DNA of 48,580 bases from Cochliopodium minus (taxonomy: Eukaryota; Discosea; Himatismenida; Cochliopodiidae), in assembly GCA_024220525.1 (NCBI GenBank), contig JAMYWO010000030.1:1-48580 (forward strand), read 5' to 3'. A program made the translations under genes and the position numbers. Below the pieces are notes generated by a model that was given only the letters and a program-made list of their open reading frames with translations, was not told the origin of the DNA and did not search any database. This document shows, in pieces, positions 31,878-41,733 of this stretch (positions within the stretch are counted from its first letter, which is position 1; the number at the start of each line of letters is the position of its first letter).

Positions 31878-34247
31878 CTGTCAATGCAACAGTATGATAA
31901 TCCCCACAACTAATGTCGACTATTTTACAATTTTCCCCATTTTTTATAGATACACACTCGAAAATTTCGGAGTACAGCATTTCTTTTTCTACTCCCAGCT
32001 GACCCATCTTATTTTCTTTAGTACAAAACATCAGTTTTTTTTTTATATGATTAAAGTTAATTTTTTAAAAATCTTTTTTTTTTTTTTTTACCTCCCATTG
32101 TAAAAACATTTCCCTCCAATGATAAAGCAGCTAAATGGTTATAACCTAAAAAATAAAAAATAAAATAAAAAAATGAACAACTAATGTAAATTACATAAAT
32201 AATAAATCTCAAAAAATAAATTACATAAATTACATAATTTTAATATAAAAAAAAAATGAATATAAAAATTTTATATTGTAAATAACAAAAAAATTATAAT
32301 GAGAATAAAAATTTTAAATAAATTTTCAAAAAACTCATTAAAAAAAAAAATTCAAAAAAAAAAATTAAAAAAAAAAAATACCCAAAGAGACTTTAAAATA
32401 AGTTTCCTTCTTCGTGCTGTGATGAGGATTCAAAAGTCTGGGAAACAAAATGTCCTCAATGGCAGAACTACGTTTAACGGAGTCGCGGGTGAGACTGGTG
32501 TAATCTTTACAGAAATTTCTGCCCCAAAAATAAACTTTTCCCTTCGCGCTGATCATTGCGCTGCAGTTGTCTCCTGCGTAGACGCTTGTGATTGCTTCGA
32601 AGAAGGAGAGGTGTTGCGGTGTGATCACTATTTCGTTTAGGAAATGTTTGTTGATTCCTAAACAATAGTTGTAATTGATTCCCCACATTAAAACCTTTTT
32701 TAAAAAAAAAAAAAAATAAAAAAATTTATTAAATAAATAAAAAATAAAAAACAAAAAATAAAAAATAAAAAATAAAAAATAAAAAATAAAAAATAAAAAA
32801 TTTATTAAATAAACAAAAATAAAAAAAATAATTTGTTTATTAATCATTTCCTGACCTGTTTCTTGTCATTGAGTGCCATTATATGAGTTTTCCCCAAAGA
32901 TATGTCCCTGAGTTTTTGCGGACCATCCGCATTGACGATAGTGCTCATATCCTTGGGAAAATAGAGATTTTCCTTGGAAATTTCGGATCTTCCCCACATA
33001 TACAAGATCTAAAAAGCATATAGATCAATTAAATTAAGAAAATTTAATTTATTGATAAATAAATCTTCTTATAATTTCTTTTACCCCTTCTTTATCCAAA
33101 GCTGCAGATTGACTATATGAAGCATATATCTTTACTATATTCTTACTCTCCAATTTAGGCACTAATTGGAGTGATTTGGATTCTTTCACCATGTTTCCTA
33201 TCCCCAATTCTCCATTGATATTGCTTCCATATGAGAAGATTTCCTTCTCATTCGTCAAAATGAGGAAGAAATTCGCGCCAGAGGAGATCTGAAAGACATA
33301 TTTGTTGGTTGGCAATTTGATGGAATCTCCAAAACAAATTGGAGGACTGCCAATGACATATATCATCACGGACAATTCTTTCAAATGAAGATTATATAGG
33401 TATAGGAAGATTATATAGGTATAAAAAAGACATTTATTTTGTTTTTCAAAATTTTATAAATTTATTGGAATGCTTTTCTTGCAGGATATATAAATAATAA
33501 TATTTACCTTCTTTCTTCATTAGTCTTTCATCATTTCTATAAAAACCTTCATCTTTGATTTCCTTCCTTTCTTCAATCCTATTGGCCAATATAGAAGAGA
33601 ATTCACCCATCGACCAATCTTTGGGCAATAAAGAATTCCTCTTAACAGGCAAAGGTCTTTTCAACATGGTGATCTGATTGTTGGTAATCAAATTGGTATC
33701 GTTTATATTTCCTATCGTTTTGCTATGTCTAATGATTTTAATATTTCCTCCATTATTTATATCAACAGTATTGTTGACACCATCACTAACATTATTTCTT
33801 AGAGTATTATTAACATTCTTTCCATTTATTCTGTTCCCACAAATGGTATTGGTGTTTTTATTTGGAGTGATTTTTAAATTTGAATTTTGCAATTTCGGAT
33901 TCACTTTGATTTTTTGTTGAAATTTGTTTGGATTGATCATATTGGGATTCCCTATCTTTTTGATAGACCTTTTCGATATTTTAAATTTCATCATATTCTT
34001 TGGATTGGGATTGATTTTGAGAGGAGGTTTCAAATTATAATCAGTTGATTTGAAGAGATTGGATCCATTATATTTCAATGAATTATCCAAATCAGATTCT
34101 TTTGAACCTGTATTATACATATTTGGAGAGGATGAATGAGAACTCCCTTTCGTTGATACGGTGGATCGTCTGCTGGAGGAAATTTTTTCATTATTCAGCT
34201 TTCTCTCCATCTTGGAAGAAGTCTTTTCAAGGATATTTGGGTCCATT
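31878..34247 (-). CDS. RCC1-repeat protein with Asn/Ser-rich N-terminus, 3' incomplete
   Basis: Exons 34247-33508, 33377-33085, 33008-32856, 32694-32382, about 32152-32095 and about 32022-31878, linked in phase. The first exon gives about 247 residues rich in Asn, Ser and Lys, with no fold visible and no GTPase-exchange signature. From the second exon RCC1 blades follow: Phe-Ser-Tyr-Gly-Ser-Asn-Ile-Asn-Gly-Glu-Leu-Gly-Ile-Gly, Leu-Tyr-Met-Trp-Gly-Arg, Val-Leu-Met-Trp-Gly-Ile-Asn, Val-Tyr-Phe-Trp-Gly-Arg, and Met-Gly-Gln-Leu-Gly-Val with Cys-Gly-Asp-Tyr-His-Thr-Val-Ala-Leu-Thr. About five blades are visible; a propeller needs seven, so the rest lies beyond the gap. RCC1-like folds act in Ran exchange or as general scaffolds; which one is not readable. 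Confidence 0.82.
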
Positions 34248-34633
34248 TTCAAAAATATTTCCCCTAATCCCTCTAAGAAATTTTTTTTTTATTTTTTTTT
34301 TTTATTTATTTTATTTTTGAATAATTAAAAATGAAATTTTATAAGGTAATATATAGAGAATCAATAAAAAATGGATTCAGTTAATTAGTTTTGTATTCAA
34401 GTTTGGATAAAGATTTAATTATTAGGAATAATTAAAAAATTAATTTTAATCCCGTCTTTCATTATCAACTTTTAATGCCCTCATTTTCTTCCATTTTTGA
34501 GGGTTTTTCATATTTTCTTGGACAGTTTATAAATGTTTGTGTTGATCACAAACTATAAATAGATAATAAAAAACAAGAAGGAAATTTTTTCTTCCCGATT
34601 TTTTTTTTAAAAAAATGGTTTTGTATAATTGCT

Positions 34634-35419
34634 TTATTCATCTTCATCTTCATCTTCATCCTTATCATCATCAACTTCATCGTTATCATCATCATCATCA
34701 TCTTCATCATCGTACTTGATGCGTTTCTCACAACCATTCCCTTCACAAGACTTGAAATTGGTTTCATTGTAGTCCACCTCTTCCTCATTCTCAACATGCT
34801 CACCCTGGAAACAATATTTTTTCTTGGCGGAGATATTACTATCATCATAATCATCATAATAGTCGCTTTTAAAACTGATATTGCAACAACCTTGAAATTC
34901 CCAAGTGGAACCCTTACCATTTTTCATTGTTCGGCAGATATTATCATAATCATGTTCAATGATACAATCGTTTGCTTTGCTGTAGAAAGGATCGTATTCT
35001 TCGTGGCAACGGGCACAGTGGGAATTGACATTTTTCTTTCTGAAAAGATCTTTTTTGAACACTTTTTTCAGAGAATTCTTCTGAGATTCAGAGTGTTTGT
35101 CAACGAGTTCCAAAATGTGGCTGCTCAAGTTTCCTGCACCTTTGAATTCGAAAACATCTTTGAAACCTCCTTCCTTGGACTCTTCTTCGCTCTCATCTAA
35201 AAATCCCTTCACTATCTTCACCCCTACTGCTTCTTTGATCTCCTTCTTGCAGTACTTTTGGGCGACGAATTGGATGCACAAAAGAACATTCTTAATTTCA
35301 TTTTGGTGCGACTCGGAGAAGTTGAAATGATTTTCTGGTCTCCATCTACATGAGTTTTCTTCGCAGTTTACTTCGTTTAGTTGTTCATAGTCCACTGGCT
35401 CTGTAGTATGTTCATCCAT
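34634..35419 (-). CDS. Cys/His-rich (CxxCH) protein, tandem copy A
   Basis: Single-exon reading frame of 261 aa starting at 35419. Residues about 90-150 hold Phe-Glu-Phe-Lys-Gly-Ala-Gly-Asn-Leu and then His-Cys-Ala-Arg-Cys-His-Glu-Glu-Tyr-Asp, followed by Cys-Ile-Ile-Glu-His and a Cys-Cys pair. This Cys-x2-Cys-His ... Cys-x3-His ... Cys-Cys set looks like a zinc site. The C-terminus is a long Asp/Glu run. Copy B next door shares all of these landmarks. I recall similar Cys-Val-Arg-Cys-His modules in fungal proteins of unknown role, but cannot verify it. No catalytic residues are recognised. Confidence 0.75.
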   Translation of the reverse strand: MDEHTTEPVDYEQLNEVNCEENSCRWRPENHFNFSESHQNEIKNVLLCIQFVAQKYCKKEIKEAVGVKIVKGFLDESEEESKEGGFKDVFEFKGAGNLSSHILELVDKHSESQKNSLKKVFKKDLFRKKNVNSHCARCHEEYDPFYSKANDCIIEHDYDNICRTMKNGKGSTWEFQGCCNISFKSDYYDDYDDSNISAKKKYCFQGEHVENEEEVDYNETNFKSCEGNGCEKRIKYDDEDDDDDDNDEVDDDKDEDEDEDE

Positions 35420-35480
35420 ATAGTGGCAATATTTATTCTTTTGAAAAAATTAAATTTTAATATTTTAATAAAAATGTTTT

Positions 35481-35888
35481 TCAAAGTTTTTTTTTTAAAT
35501 TAAATTTTTTTATTTTTACATTCTTTGATGTTTCATAGCTATCACATTCATTATCATCATCATCCTCATCTTCGTAATCTCTTGAACTTGATGAACTCTT
35601 TTCTTCTTTGTCGAGATCATAGTATTTTTTGCCACAACAAGAAAATTTCTTCCCATTGTACATATATCCTCCTTTCTCATGTTTGATCAGACATTCCACA
35701 TTATAATCTTCGTCATATTCTTTATGACATCTTATGCAATGCTGATTCTTCTTTGGGAAGGGAAAATCCTCTTCGGGAAAGAGGATTTTCAAATCATCAA
35801 ACATCTCTTCCTTATCGGCAACTCCCTCCAAATATTTGAAAAGATTATCTTCTCCATTGAATTCTATCCAATCTAATATCCCCTGCAT
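35481..35888 (-). CDS. Cys/His-rich (CxxCH) protein, tandem copy B
   Basis: The frame runs to 35481. The first Met is at 35888 (135 aa), though the frame is open to about 35903 with an acceptor-like TATATAG, so an upstream exon is possible. It shares with copy A: Ile-Glu-Phe-Asn-Gly-x2-Asn-Leu, His-Cys-Ile-Arg-Cys-His-Lys-Glu-Tyr-Asp, Cys-Leu-Ile-Lys-His, and Cys-Cys-Gly-Lys. An acidic Ser/Asp stretch follows. 61 bp separate its stop from copy A's start, in the same orientation, which supports a local duplication. Confidence 0.7.
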   Translation of the reverse strand: MQGILDWIEFNGEDNLFKYLEGVADKEEMFDDLKILFPEEDFPFPKKNQHCIRCHKEYDEDYNVECLIKHEKGGYMYNGKKFSCCGKKYYDLDKEEKSSSSSRDYEDEDDDDNECDSYETSKNVKIKKFNLKKKL

Positions 35889-36062
35889 CTCATCTTCTCT
35901 CACTATATATTGTCAGAAAATTTTTTTATAATAAGATATTAATCAGGTGACAAAAATACACATTTGAATGAACTGTAAAAAATGTGATATCATCATAAAA
36001 TAATCTCTGATATTAAATAATATCGAAAATAGATTGGACATTTTTATCCGTTGATGAAAATA

Positions 36063-36338
36063 TTAAAGATTTGAAAAAAAATTCTTTCCTATCTCTGGTT
36101 CTTTTATTTTGAGTTTTTTATTGTTTGATGGTGATGGTGGATCATCATTGGTCAGATCTATGATAAATGCATCTCTTTTTAGATTTTTTTTGTCCATCTC
36201 ACCATCAATGGTATTTTCTTTTATAGGGCCCTTTTTCTGAATAACAAGTGGAGAATTTGTATTATTTGATGGGGAATTACTGATCTTATTTTCCAATTGA
36301 GAATATCTTTGCATCATCTTTCTCCGGTGATCTTCCAT
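36063..36338 (-). CDS. Small protein with SUMO-interaction motif
   Basis: A 91-aa single-exon frame starting Met-Glu-Asp-His-Arg-Arg-Lys. Near residue 62 it has Phe-Ile-Ile-Asp-Leu-Thr-Asn-Asp-Asp-Pro-Pro-Ser-Pro: a hydrophobic Ile-Ile-Asp-Leu core followed by acids and a Ser-Pro site. This is the classical phospho-regulated SUMO-interaction motif. Lysine patches on both sides suggest nuclear location. The rest is low complexity. It may be a first exon of a longer gene, but no donor is obvious. Confidence 0.5.
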   Translation of the reverse strand: MEDHRRKMMQRYSQLENKISNSPSNNTNSPLVIQKKGPIKENTIDGEMDKKNLKRDAFIIDLTNDDPPSPSNNKKLKIKEPEIGKNFFSNL

Positions 36339-36390
36339 TTTTTTTTAAAAATTATTTATCTTAAAAATTACAAAATGAAGGATTGTAATC

Positions 36391-36404
36391 TCATCACGTG
36401 ATGA
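36391..36404. promoter_or_regulatory. Perfect 14-bp palindrome with CACGTG core
   Basis: TCATCACGTGATGA equals its own reverse complement and contains the bHLH-type E-box CACGTG. It lies 53 bp upstream of the small SUMO-motif gene's ATG in an otherwise AT-rich spacer. A bHLH or bZIP dimer is the likely kind of binder. Confidence 0.5.
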
Positions 36405-36855
36405 CAGGTCTTATAGCTTCATTTTCATAAATGTTCAAGACCTTTCCTTGTTGCTAATACCTCGAAAATTATGCATATGAATTCTTAATTTTCAAGAAAT
36501 AATGATTGCTTCTTCTTGGTTTTGTATTTCTCAATCTCTGCATCTAGTAGGGTATCTTAGATGGTAAGGTCAAGATTAGAGAGTGAAATTGGACATTTCA
36601 GTGTGACAAAAATGTTAATGGTTTCAGTCCATCGAATTGGACATCACCAGGTCTTCAGAAAATAGTACATTAAAATTATATTATTGTTAATTTTTTATTC
36701 AAAATCTTCTTGATGTCTTTCCCACAACCCAACCTTTTTTCTTTAGTTAAAGTAATTCAACCTCATCTTCAATTGTGAAAATTCTTTGAATAGGGGAAAT
36801 GATAAAAGAAGATAGGATAGGCAGAAGGTATTTTTATAAATGTTTTAAAAAAAAT
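36405..36855. other. Intergenic, no gene found
   Basis: About 450 bp of less biased sequence between the small SUMO-motif gene and the 3' end of the M28 peptidase. Neither strand shows an exon with recognisable protein or a tRNA fold. Confidence 0.55.
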
Positions 36856-37810
36856 TTATTTTCTAAAATCAATATCATTGTGATCAATCAAATAAACTAG
36901 AGAAGCAATAATAGAAGAAGCCTTTTGAAAATCAATCTCATCAATTTTATCTTTAAAAAAAAAAAAAAAAATAAAAAAAATAAAAGAATAAAAGAATAAA
37001 ATAATTAAAAAAAATAAAAAAAAAAAAAAAGAATAAAATAATTAAACAGGAAAAAGAGTACCAGGTGTATCTGCGTTTGTGTGATGATACCAAAAGTATT
37101 TATCATTTTGTTTATGTCCCAAACTCATTGCAGGGATACCTTGAGCATAGAGAGGAGCGATATCTACACCTCCACCTATTATTTTTTGTTTTTTTTTAAA
37201 TATTTTTAGATTTTTTTTTTTTAAAAAAATTTTTCTTTTTTTTTTAAAATATTTTTAGATTTTTTCAAAAATTTTTATGTTTTTTATATTTTGATCTAAC
37301 CTGCTCTTTCTACGGAATCTATAGAGATGGGTGCATTGGCCAAATATCTACGGAAGTTTTCTACAATGAATTTCCATCTATTTTTTTTTTTTTTTTGAAC
37401 AAAATTATTTTTTTTTTTTAATTTATTTTATTAATTATATTAATGATGGATTTTTTTTGTTATTAATTATTAATTATTTTTATTTTTATTTTTATTTTTA
37501 TTTTTATTTTTTTTATTTTTTATTTATAAAATTAATTTTTTTATTTTTTATTTTTATTTATTTCATTTATTTTCATTTATTTTCATTTATTTTCATTTAT
37601 TTTTATTTATTTTTATTTATTTTTATTTATTTATTATTTAATTTTAATTCCATTTTAATTTACCCATTTTCACTGTTCCCAGAAAAGGCAGCTCCCATGG
37701 GATATTGAAGAGTGAAGGGGCTGAAAATACCTACGTCACTCTCGAAAGCCAACATGGTCTGTGCTGCCTCATTGGCGTGCATTTGTGCATAAACTTGTGC
37801 TCCTTGAGAT
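36856..37810 (-). CDS. CPQ: M28 peptidase (carboxypeptidase Q-like), C-terminal half
   Basis: Exons 37810-37664, 37377-37301, about 37181-37062 and about 36952-36856. The segment reads Gly-Ser-Gln-Gly-Ala-Gln-Val-Tyr, a Phe-Glu-Ser-Asp-Val-Gly block (the Asp is a zinc ligand), Gly-Val-Asp-Ile-Ala-Pro-Leu, Gln-Gly-Ile-Pro-Ala-Met-Ser-Leu, and Tyr-Trp/Phe-Tyr-His-His-Thr-Asn-Ala-Asp-Thr (zinc His). It ends Val-Tyr-Leu-Ile-Asp-His-Asn-Asp. These are the C-terminal zinc-binding blocks of M28B/CPQ aminopeptidase-like dipeptidases, usually lysosomal or secreted. The preceding exon required by homology and phase sits 9 kb away at 28206-28338; the sequence found instead upstream here (37905-37965) does not fit. 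Confidence 0.82.
37455..37660. repeat. TTTTTA / TTTATTTTCA intronic repeats
   Basis: Dense TTTTTA units, then four TTTATTTTCAT-like 10-mers that decay to TTTATTTTTA. They fill the intron between peptidase exons. Confidence 0.75.
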
Positions 37811-37965
37811 CTAATGAAAAAATATTTAAAAATAAGAGGAAAATTAAAAATAAATAAAGGTCAATTAATTTGACAATAATGGTTTTTTAAAATTTAATAA
37901 TATACCTATCAAATGAGTTTCTCCAAATGGAATGATAAGCATTAAATCTATTTTATTGAGTCCCA

Positions 37966-38050
37966 NAAATAAAAAATAAAAAATAAAAAATAAAAAATAA
38001 AAAATAAAAAATAAAAAATAAAAAATAAAAAATAAAAATGAAATAAAAAA
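37966..38050. repeat. AAAAAAT microsatellite beginning at a single N
   Basis: A lone unresolved base at 37966 is followed by about 11 AAAAAAT units. The TMEM135-like gene ends in it without a 3' end and the peptidase gene begins on its other side without its proper exon, so it is a join point. Confidence 0.8.
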
Positions 38051-38094
38051 TAAAAAATTTAAAATCAAAAAATAATTTTTAAAATAAAAATACG

Positions 38095-39492
38095 AAAGTG
38101 AGAGAAGTGTAGATGGGAAACATATTTGAGAACATTCTTTTGATGATGATCACTTGTTGGTACAAACAAGAAGGCGACTCGGGGTGGGTGAGAGTACAAG
38201 GGATTATAGGGGGGCATGCGTTCTGAAGTGGTGGTACGAAACTGTTTCCTTTAAATGGTGATTTCTTTCTTGCGTATTCGTTTAAAGTAACCTACACAGT
38301 ATAAAAAAATATAAAATTTAAAAAATAAAAAAAAAATTTAAAAATAAAATAAATTTTAAAAATAAAAAAAATAAAAAAATATTAATTTATAATCCAAAAC
38401 GATCTAAAGTTTACTTTTACATTGTCAATGAATGAAATTAAAAAAATGTTTTTTTAAAAAAAAAGATTACAAAGTCAACGGGTTGTTTTTCACATCTTTG
38501 GGTGAAAGCCTTTAACACATCTTTACTCAATGGACTTAGTTTTCTTATGAATGCTAGAAATCAATTAATTTAAATGTCTTCACTTTGAGGAGAATTTTTT
38601 TTTTTTTTTCTTACCAAGATAGGATGGTGGAAGTGATTCTGGTGCACAAACGTAGGAATATAGAAGTGGTGTTGTGGCTACACAAAAAAACAAGCTGTCA
38701 TAATGTTTCCTATAAAAATCAAATTTAATTGATATTTAAGAATTCTTATTTATTTATTTTTTATTTATTTTTAATTTTTAATATAAGATTTCAACGAAAA
38801 TAAATATTAAAATTCTTGATGGAATAAGTTTCACCAATTTGATCCAGGGAAAGACCATAATCCTCTCATTTTGATCGAATTATAGCACGATTGCATTGCT
38901 CTTGCAAGGAAATACAATGCTATCGATCTTTTATTTTCATAACCTTTAGGGATGAATTTGATTGAAAGTCCCGCAATAGCTCCTGCAATCATTGAATTTA
39001 TATGATTCTTTTTGAATATCGAATTTAAAAAGGTATTGATTGCTATATTACAATGAGATCGATTAAAGATAAATAGGCTGTGAAAAGAATGATCATACCT
39101 TCATATGACGTGAAAAAACATGCCACACATAAAGCCCATTTGCTCGCAGGAACTATAATTCAAAAAAAAAAATATAAAAGAAGTGATCTTTGAATCAAAT
39201 ATAATAAGAATCAATATATAGATTAAAGAATAAGAATATGATTTCAACCATGGCTCATAGATAATTTCGCATTTTTAACTAGATCAATCATTGTAAATTT
39301 TTTTCTTCTGATCATGTCCAGAATTTGGAGAACTAAAGATATAGATCCCACAACCCCATACACCGTGGCAAAATTTTTGGCAAATAGCTTTGCGAAGTGG
39401 AGAGTTTTTTCTAGCAATTTGATTTTTCCAAAGTCTTTTTTGAGAAGATCAATCTTCTGTTGTAATTGGATTTGAATAACCTCTATTGACAT
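38095..39492 (-). CDS. TMEM135-like (Tim17-fold / Cys-rich) membrane protein, 3' incomplete
   Basis: Exons 39492-about 39250, about 39149-39101, about 38983-38828, about 38719-38618, about 38557-38466 and about 38291-38095, joined in phase. The start is Met-Ser-Ile-Glu-Val-Ile. The middle contains Gly-Ala-Ile-Ala-Gly-Leu-Ser-Ile-Lys-Phe, a Tim17/PXMP-type glycine-rich helix, and Ala-Pro-Glu-Ser-Leu-Pro-Pro-Ser-Tyr. The last exon has Pro-Cys-Thr-Leu-Thr-His-Pro-Glu-Ser-Pro-Ser-Cys-Leu, the Cys-rich block shared with TMEM135 and fungal relatives. TMEM135 acts at mitochondria and peroxisomes in fission and lipid homeostasis. The frame is open at a GTATTT donor after 38095 and runs into the 37966 join; the final TM region is missing. 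Confidence 0.72.
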
Positions 39493-39674
39493 TCAATAAA
39501 GTTGTGTTTATCAATAATTTTTTTTTTTTTAATTTAATAATCGCTTTCTTATAAACTGATTGAAATTTTTGAATCTACATTCTATTCTTTATTTTTGAGT
39601 TAATTTGTTCTTGAATAATTATCAGATCTCAACATTGTTTATAAATTATATTTGAAATTCAGTTATTTAATTTT

Positions 39675-39688
39675 TTGCCGCCAAATTT
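39675..39688 (-). promoter_or_regulatory. E2F-like site upstream of UBE2C
   Basis: On the minus strand the sequence reads AAATTTGGCGGCAA, containing TTTGGCGG, a recognised E2F/DP variant. It is the most GC-rich spot in the spacer and lies about 75 bp before the UBE2C ATG. A CCGTTG (Myb-like) at about 39701 and TTTTGAAA (CHR-like) at about 39717 follow in the order seen in cell-cycle promoters. Short motifs, so moderate weight only. Confidence 0.4.
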
Positions 39689-39763
39689 TTAAAAAAAAAA
39701 CCGTTGATTAAAACAATTTTGAAACATTAGAATAAAAAAAAAAAAAAAATCAAAAAGGATAAA

Positions 39764-40329
39764 ATGTCAACAAAAACTAAAAAAATAGTTGCTTCCAAAG
39801 GAGGAAATCAAAGTGTGACCAAGAGATTGAAATTGGAATTGATGGAAATAATGAAAGAAAACATTCAAGGTGTAAGTGCATTTCCTAACGAACAAAATTT
39901 GTTAAAATGGAACGCAACTATCGTTGGAGGAAGCGGTACTGTGTATGAGAATTTGTCCTTCAAATTGTCCATCGATTTCCCTGATAACTACCCTTTTTCT
40001 GCTCCTATTGTTAAATTTATAACCCCATGTTTCCATCCTAATGTTGATCAATATGGTAATATTTGTTTAGATATTTTGAAAGGTAAAAATTCCAAATTAT
40101 TATAAAATAACGATGATAAAATAAATTAATTTTTAATTCTTCAATCATAGAACAATGGTCTGCAATTTATAATGTAAAAACTGTGTTAATCTCTGTACAA
40201 TCCCTACTTGGTGACCCAAACAATGCATCTCCTCTTAACTCCACTGCTGCTTCCATGTGGGATGATCAAATCAGTTACAAAAGCTTTCTCCTCAAGAGTT
40301 ATAACGAAAACAAATCAAAGATCAATTGA
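39764..40329 (+). CDS. UBE2C: Ubiquitin-conjugating enzyme E2 C (APC/C E2)
   Basis: Two exons, 39764-40082 and 40151-40329, give 165 aa (human UBE2C 179 aa). UBE2C charges and primes substrates of the anaphase-promoting complex with the first ubiquitins. The UBC fold is complete: Phe-Pro-Asp-Asn-Tyr-Pro-Phe, His-Pro-Asn (91-93) and the catalytic Cys at residue 101 in Asn-Ile-Cys-Leu-Asp-Ile-Leu. Class-specific features are the basic N-tail with Ser-Val-Thr-Lys-Arg-Leu, the Gly-Val-Ser-Ala-Phe-Pro stretch, and Ser-Pro-Leu-Asn-Ser. The N-tail keeps the Lys-rich segment known to autoregulate the human enzyme. Stop is TGA. Confidence 0.93.
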
Positions 40330-40419
40330 AACAACTCGATTGAAATGTTAAAATAAATTCCTCAATCTTTTTTAATTAAAAAATTGTCCAAATATAAACA
40401 AAATAAATTTTAATTTTTT

Positions 40420-41473
40420 TCAAAACAATTTCAAAACATTTTTGAATTTATCCACATTGCAATTGTTGATATCTAGTTTGCAATCTTCGTCTGTATCAAT
40501 TCCCACTTCATCCCAATCAATTTTGTCGCCATTATTTTCTATCTCCTTCATCATTTCCATGGCGCCTTTTTTTCTTTTGGACCACATTCCCTTTAGATAA
40601 ACTGTTAATTAAAAAAAAAAAATTTAAATTATTGGTGAAAAAATTACTTTGAGATATTCCCATTTTTTGGATACCCTGTCTCTTTCTCCTTGATCTATCT
40701 TGATATCGCTAGTCCTCAAGTTTTGTAATTTCTCCAAAAACTTCTTATTCAACTCCTCGATCCTTTTTGTCTCAACTACCAATTGGTCGTCAGATAATTC
40801 ATTCTATAAATAAAATTCAGACAATAATAAAGATAAATACAAAGTAATTGTTATACCTCTAATTTCTTGGACTCAGCGATGATATCTTTGCTCCCTTGCT
40901 CACATTCTTCTAGTTGTACCTTCATCTCCTTTATCTTCTCATCCAACACTTTAATCTCCTCCTCGGATGCGACAGATAGACCCTCCTGATTGATCCAATA
41001 GAGCTATATATTTTCAAAATAAAATAATTAGAATCATTCTAATTAATTATAAAAGGGATATATGGTGGTACCTTTTGCTTTCCAAAAACTCCCTCCACAA
41101 GCTTTTTTTCCTTTGCAAGTTCAGCCAAAAGTTTCACACTTGGTGTTTTCCCTACCTCACCTTTAAACAAAAAAAAAATTTTGAAATTTTTCCAATAAAA
41201 TAAAAAATTTGTTTTTGAATTATTTTTTTACCATTTAAGTTTTGATGGAGCATCACCGCATTATATGGACGATTTTGGCTTCTCATGTACTCCAAAATTA
41301 ATTTTTTTGCTGTTTGAGAAGATTATTGAAATTTGATTTTAAATAAATTTATTACGATCGCTTGCTGGTTTTTTTTTTGGCTTTGATTTTGCATCAGATG
41401 GCTTTTTTACTGCTTCTGCCTTTCTTTTTGTAGTTTTTTTCTTTTTATCTTTTTTTTCTTCTTCCTCTGACAT
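40420..41473 (-). CDS. PSMC3IP: Homologous-pairing protein 2 (HOP2/PSMC3IP)
   Basis: About seven exons from 41473 to 40420, including 41473-41356, 41309 onward, about 41161-41074 and 41005 onward. HOP2 forms a heterodimer with MND1 that stabilises RAD51/DMC1 filaments and drives strand invasion. After a 40-aa Lys-rich tail the winged-helix domain reads Leu-Glu-Tyr-Met-Arg-Ser-Gln-Asn-Arg-Pro-Tyr, then Val-Gly-Lys-Thr, Val-Phe-Gly-Lys-Gln-Lys and Leu-Tyr-Trp-Ile-Asn-Gln. A long coiled coil follows (Glu-Met-Lys-Val-Gln-Leu-Glu-Glu-Cys). The C-terminal cap has Lys-Lys-Trp-Glu-Tyr, Met-Trp-Ser-Lys-Arg-Lys-Lys-Gly-Ala-Met-Glu-Met-Met, and Glu-Val-Gly-Ile-Asp-Thr-Asp-Glu-Asp, a strong family signature. 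Confidence 0.9.
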
Positions 41474-41733
41474 TATGTATGTTGATTTTTTTTTTATTTT
41501 TAATTTTTAATTTATAATTTTTTATAATTTATAATAATTTAAAAATACTTTCTTTTATACATAAGGAGAATCGAAGAGATGATAGATTAAACAAATAAAT
41601 TAGACATCCAATTATTATGAAGTAAAATAATTCAAATAATGTTTTTGAAGAAAATAAAGAAAAAATATGTAAAAAAATAAAATCATTTTGACTGGAATGA
41701 AAGAAATTATAAATTAAATTAAAAAAAAAAAAA

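Noticed and set aside
34546-34920. Met/Lys-rich frame overlapping Cys/His-rich copy A
   Set aside because: Shadow frame of the Asp-rich codons (GAT repeats read as ATG).
37905-37965. Exon with Pro-Phe-Gly-Glu-Thr-His between the 37966 join and the M28 exon
   Set aside because: It has a donor-like GTATAT, but its open frame ends in the wrong phase for the next exon and matches neither M28 nor TMEM135; it may be a stray fragment of another gene.
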